8,283 nucleotides of DNA from Apopatosoma sp963618495 (lineage in GTDB: Bacteria; Bacillota; Clostridia; Oscillospirales; CAG-272). Both the position numbers and the translations under genes were made by a program. Shown in pieces: positions 6,917 through 8,283 of the stretch; positions within the stretch are counted from its first letter, which is position 1; every line of letters starts with the position of its first letter. The notes beneath the pieces were generated by a model. That model saw only the letters and a list, made by a program, of their open reading frames with translations. It was not told the DNA's origin and made no database searches. The stretch is from the NCBI GenBank assembly GCA_963618495.1, contig CAVESF010000041.1, forward strand, positions 1 to 8,283, given 5' to 3'.

Positions 6917-6945
6917 ATTATATCAGATTTTGTTTTTATTGTCAA
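6917..6945 (-). promoter_or_regulatory. Perfect extended sigma-A promoter of the sigma-factor gene
   Basis: On the minus strand TTGACA (6940-6945) and TATAAT (6917-6922) match consensus at all 12 positions with a 17-bp spacer. TGA precedes the -10, giving an extended element as well. The predicted start is near 6910, leaving about 31 nt of leader to the TTG at 6878. Both elements lie at the 3' end of a GNAT pseudogene: the -35 comes from its Ala-Ile-Asp codons, and the -10 directly follows its stop codon. Confidence 0.9.
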
Positions 6946-7095
6946 TGGCGTTGTCCGCTTGCAGTTTCTTCCCCATTTCGAGCCTCACCTTCTGACGCTC
7001 GGGTCGATATTTGAATATGCATAAAGGTCAAAGCCGATAACCTTGAAACCGTTCTTTATTGTAAAATGCGATTGCATTTTCATTGCAGGACTGCG
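6923..7095 (-). pseudogene. C-terminal relic of a GNAT acetyltransferase, two frameshifts
   Basis: Reading the minus strand in three successive frames gives a continuous GNAT C-terminus. First comes NENAIAFYNKE (the family's Asn..A..FY helix). After a first frameshift near 7048 it reads GFKVIGFDLYAYSNIDPSVRR, and after a second near 6989 VRLEMGKKLQADNAID, ending in TGA at 6923-6925. Clostridial GNAT enzymes end in this order (FY.K.GF..IGFDLYAYSN.DP...VRLEMG). The N-terminal half with the acetyl-CoA loop is absent: the relic starts right at the stop codon of the methyltransferase gene. It is therefore both truncated and frameshifted and cannot make an enzyme. Sequencing error could explain the shifts but not the missing front half. 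Its 3' end now supplies the sigma-gene promoter. Confidence 0.7.
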
Positions 7096-7716
7096 TCACG
7101 CTTCTTTTTCTTTTTCGGCTTTTTTCAGAATCGCCACGGCGCACGGGATTCTGCCACTGCACATAATATAGTCCGCATCCGTATATCCGGCATCGGCGAA
7201 AAACCGAATATATGTATCGAGCGTAAATTCCCGCTTGAAGTCGGCACCCGCTTTGCCGATGACACCGGAAACGCTGTTGGTTTTGCCCTTGTCGGTCTGA
7301 TTCATATATGTCGGGATAATGATTTTTCCGCCGTTTCTGCATACTCGCTCAAGCTCGTACAGTGCCTGATACGGCTCATCAAGCAGGTGAATGACATTTG
7401 CCGCGACAACCGTGTCGAAGCTTTTGTCGGGATAGGAAAGCCGCAGAATATCCGCCCGCTCAAATCTTGTATTGCCGTATCTGCCGTATTTCTTTTTCGC
7501 CCGATTCAGCATCTTTTCCGAAAAATCCGTTGCGACAAGGCTCTTGCATCGCGGTGCGATAACCCCCGTCAGAAGCCCTGTTCCGCATGCGCATTCAAGC
7601 ACATTGTCGTAAGGCAGAATCTGCTTTTCCACCGCCGCGCACAGTGCCTTATTGGCTTTTCTGTTGATTCCATTTGCAAAAACATCGTATATCCAAGCAA
7701 CATTATCCCAAAACAT
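7096..7716 (-). CDS. Class I SAM-dependent methyltransferase, 206 aa
   Basis: The protein has the class I methyltransferase order. An N-terminal FWDNVAWIYD segment is followed by motif I LECACGTGLLT (about residues 40-50), the acidic end of strand 2 in ATDFS (62-66), a motif II-like RADIL near 87-91, the SFDTVVAANVIHLLDEP segment, and a GGKIIIPTY strand. It resembles the UbiE/COQ5-like Methyltransf_11 group; the substrate cannot be told, and small metabolites are usual for this group. I chose the ATG at 7716 over a GTG two codons upstream, because GGAGG at 7724-7728 lies 7 nt from the ATG but only 1-2 nt from the GTG. It appears complete, ending in a charged AEKEKEA tail. It is flanked on both sides by C-terminal relics of other enzymes, so it may be the survivor of an eroded gene group. 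The expression signal is unclear. Confidence 0.9.
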   Translation of the reverse strand: MFWDNVAWIYDVFANGINRKANKALCAAVEKQILPYDNVLECACGTGLLTGVIAPRCKSLVATDFSEKMLNRAKKKYGRYGNTRFERADILRLSYPDKSFDTVVAANVIHLLDEPYQALYELERVCRNGGKIIIPTYMNQTDKGKTNSVSGVIGKAGADFKREFTLDTYIRFFADAGYTDADYIMCSGRIPCAVAILKKAEKEKEA

Positions 7717-7723
7717 CGTCACC

Positions 7724-7728
7724 CCTCC
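7724..7728 (-). promoter_or_regulatory. Shine-Dalgarno deciding the methyltransferase start
   Basis: GGAGG on the minus strand, 7 nt before the ATG at 7716. A GTG at 7720-7722 is in frame but almost touches this site, so it is unlikely to be used as the start. Confidence 0.75.
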
Positions 7729-7740
7729 GAATCGTTTATA

Positions 7741-7872
7741 TCACTTTGTAAAAAAATCCGTCGCCCGACGGTAAAATTCCTGCGGATATATCATCACAGG
7801 ATCCGCATGCTCCATCTTCGGTATACCGCGCATCTTCGCATGAGGGAAATAACGCCTGATACGGCAGCCATT
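7741..7872 (-). pseudogene. C-terminal relic of an alpha/beta hydrolase
   Basis: After an in-frame TAA (7873-7875) the minus strand stays open for 43 codons to TGA at 7741-7743. It reads IRRYFPHAKMRG, then IPKMEHADPVMIYPQEF and YRRATDFFTK. This is the usual ending of alpha/beta hydrolases: a strand with the last part of the core sheet, the catalytic His (in EHAD), a Pro-x-Glu-Phe turn and a final amphipathic helix. The front of the enzyme, with nucleophile and acid, is missing, and there is no start codon with a binding site. It is therefore a relic, not a gene. Some 20 nt of it could fold into a terminator-like hairpin. The assignment rests on about 40 residues and is moderate. Confidence 0.5.
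7750..7771 (-). terminator. Possible short intrinsic terminator
   Basis: CCGTCG (7758-7763) and CGACGG (7766-7771) form a perfect GC-rich palindrome, usable as a 5-bp stem with a 4-nt loop. On the minus strand it is followed by ATTTTTTT. It falls in the last codons of the hydrolase relic, 35 nt before the methyltransferase gene. The stem is short, so termination may be partial. Confidence 0.4.
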
Positions 7873-7951
7873 TTACATATACCGTATATTCGATTTCATT
7901 ATTATCATTGAACTAACAAGCGAATTTAATAATTATCGTCACACTCTTTCT

Positions 7952-8283
7952 TTAAATTCCAAATCTTCTATTTAAAACATAAAACTCACATCTATGTTTT
8001 TGACGATTATTTAATATATAATCAATACCACCATTTAAAGTGGGCATAATGACTTCTTCGAGCACTTTTTTTATAGACATATCAACTTCATCTATGTCTT
8101 TTTCATTATTGATATAATCGCAATCGAACCAACATCCGCCGTGCTCTTTCCTATCAAAATTTATACGACCAAAAGTCTCCATTCTATCTTCCCATGCAGA
8201 CTCATTAAACTCTCCGGATTTTGGAAAAGGATCATCTCCATTGGTTTCTTTTTTGCCAAAATACAAATTCAAATAGCATTGAT
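7952..8283 (-). CDS. Partial AT-rich gene, hypothetical (possibly DUF4304-like)
   Basis: The minus-strand frame is open from the window edge (first full codon CAA at 8281-8279) to TAA at 7952-7954, giving 109 residues of a C-terminal part. A TTG at 8272 could be read as a start but has no Shine-Dalgarno, so the gene most likely begins outside the window. Visible features are LNLYFGKK (a probable strand), an acidic/polar stretch with SAWEDRMETFGRINF, GGCWFDCDY, and a helix KKVLEEVIMPTLNGGIDYIL before a basic tail. The pattern of a strand, a Trp-rich turn and a final helix ending in Pro recalls DUF4304 proteins, but this is weak. It is clearly richer in A and T than the other genes here, which suggests separate, recent acquisition. 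No membrane segment is seen. Confidence 0.65.
   Translation of the reverse strand, partial: QCYLNLYFGKKETNGDDPFPKSGEFNESAWEDRMETFGRINFDRKEHGGCWFDCDYINNEKDIDEVDMSIKKVLEEVIMPTLNGGIDYILNNRQKHRCEFYVLNRRFGI

Noticed and set aside
7063..7080. Hairpin AAAATGC / GCATTTT after the methyltransferase gene as a terminator
   Set aside because: The stem has mostly A-T pairs, the following sequence has only a short T run that is part of the stem, and the bases encode part of the GNAT relic. It could contribute weakly but is not supported as a terminator.
7717..7722. GTG start two codons upstream for the methyltransferase
   Set aside because: The only good Shine-Dalgarno (7724-7728) is too close to it and is ideally placed for the ATG at 7716.
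7735..7740. TATAAA as a -10 element for the methyltransferase gene
   Set aside because: There is no matching -35 at 16-18 bp, and the transcript would start about at the ribosome binding site, leaving almost no leader.
1..8283. CRISPR array, tRNA or rRNA genes, insertion sequences, attachment sites
   Set aside because: No regularly spaced repeats, no cloverleaf-like segments, no transposase motifs and no paired terminal inverted repeats or target duplications could be found by eye on either strand.

Overview
The window reads as chromosome of a low-to-mid-GC Firmicute, most likely a gut-type Clostridia (Oscillospiraceae/Lachnospiraceae-like). The support is strong AGGAGG-type ribosome binding sites, near-perfect sigma-A promoters, intrinsic terminators, and protein families typical of that class (DUF2156 protein, paired ABC exporter half-transporters, a sigma-70 family regulator). 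This assignment is inference from style; no rRNA or marker gene is present.

Layout: (1) 1-534: a terminator, a 94-residue conserved-looking protein of unknown function on the minus strand, and a divergent promoter region whose minus-strand promoter is a perfect TTGACA-17-TATAAT. (2) 535-1456: a plus-strand DUF2156 / LPG-synthase-C-like protein with its own promoter and terminator. (3) 1462-5301: a minus-strand operon in the order ABC half-transporter (590 aa), second ABC half-transporter (590 aa), then a 57-residue protein. It has tight spacing, each Shine-Dalgarno sits at or beside the preceding stop, and the upstream leader contains inverted repeats. (4) 5308-6945: a minus-strand 509-aa protein with an ECF-type sigma factor at the N-terminus (about 1-160) and roughly 350 extra residues that include a probable winged-helix segment. 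It starts at TTG, is driven by a perfect extended sigma-A promoter, and is followed by a strong terminator. (5) 6923-7872: a decayed accessory stretch, in which an intact class I SAM-dependent methyltransferase lies between C-terminal relics of a GNAT acetyltransferase (two frameshifts) and an alpha/beta hydrolase. (6) 7952-8283: an AT-rich partial gene of uncertain family that runs off the window.

How the genes may work together: the best candidate for something undescribed is the module sigma-fusion protein -> ABC1/ABC2 exporter -> 57-aa protein. The sigma gene has a constitutive-looking promoter and is insulated by a terminator. The exporter operon has its own, much weaker promoter with an AAC element in the -35 region, the kind of element many ECF sigma factors use. 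A reasonable but unproven model is that the long C-terminal part senses a signal directly, replacing a separate anti-sigma factor, and switches on the exporter. Nothing in the window identifies the exported substrate, and I see no recognisable peptide precursor gene.
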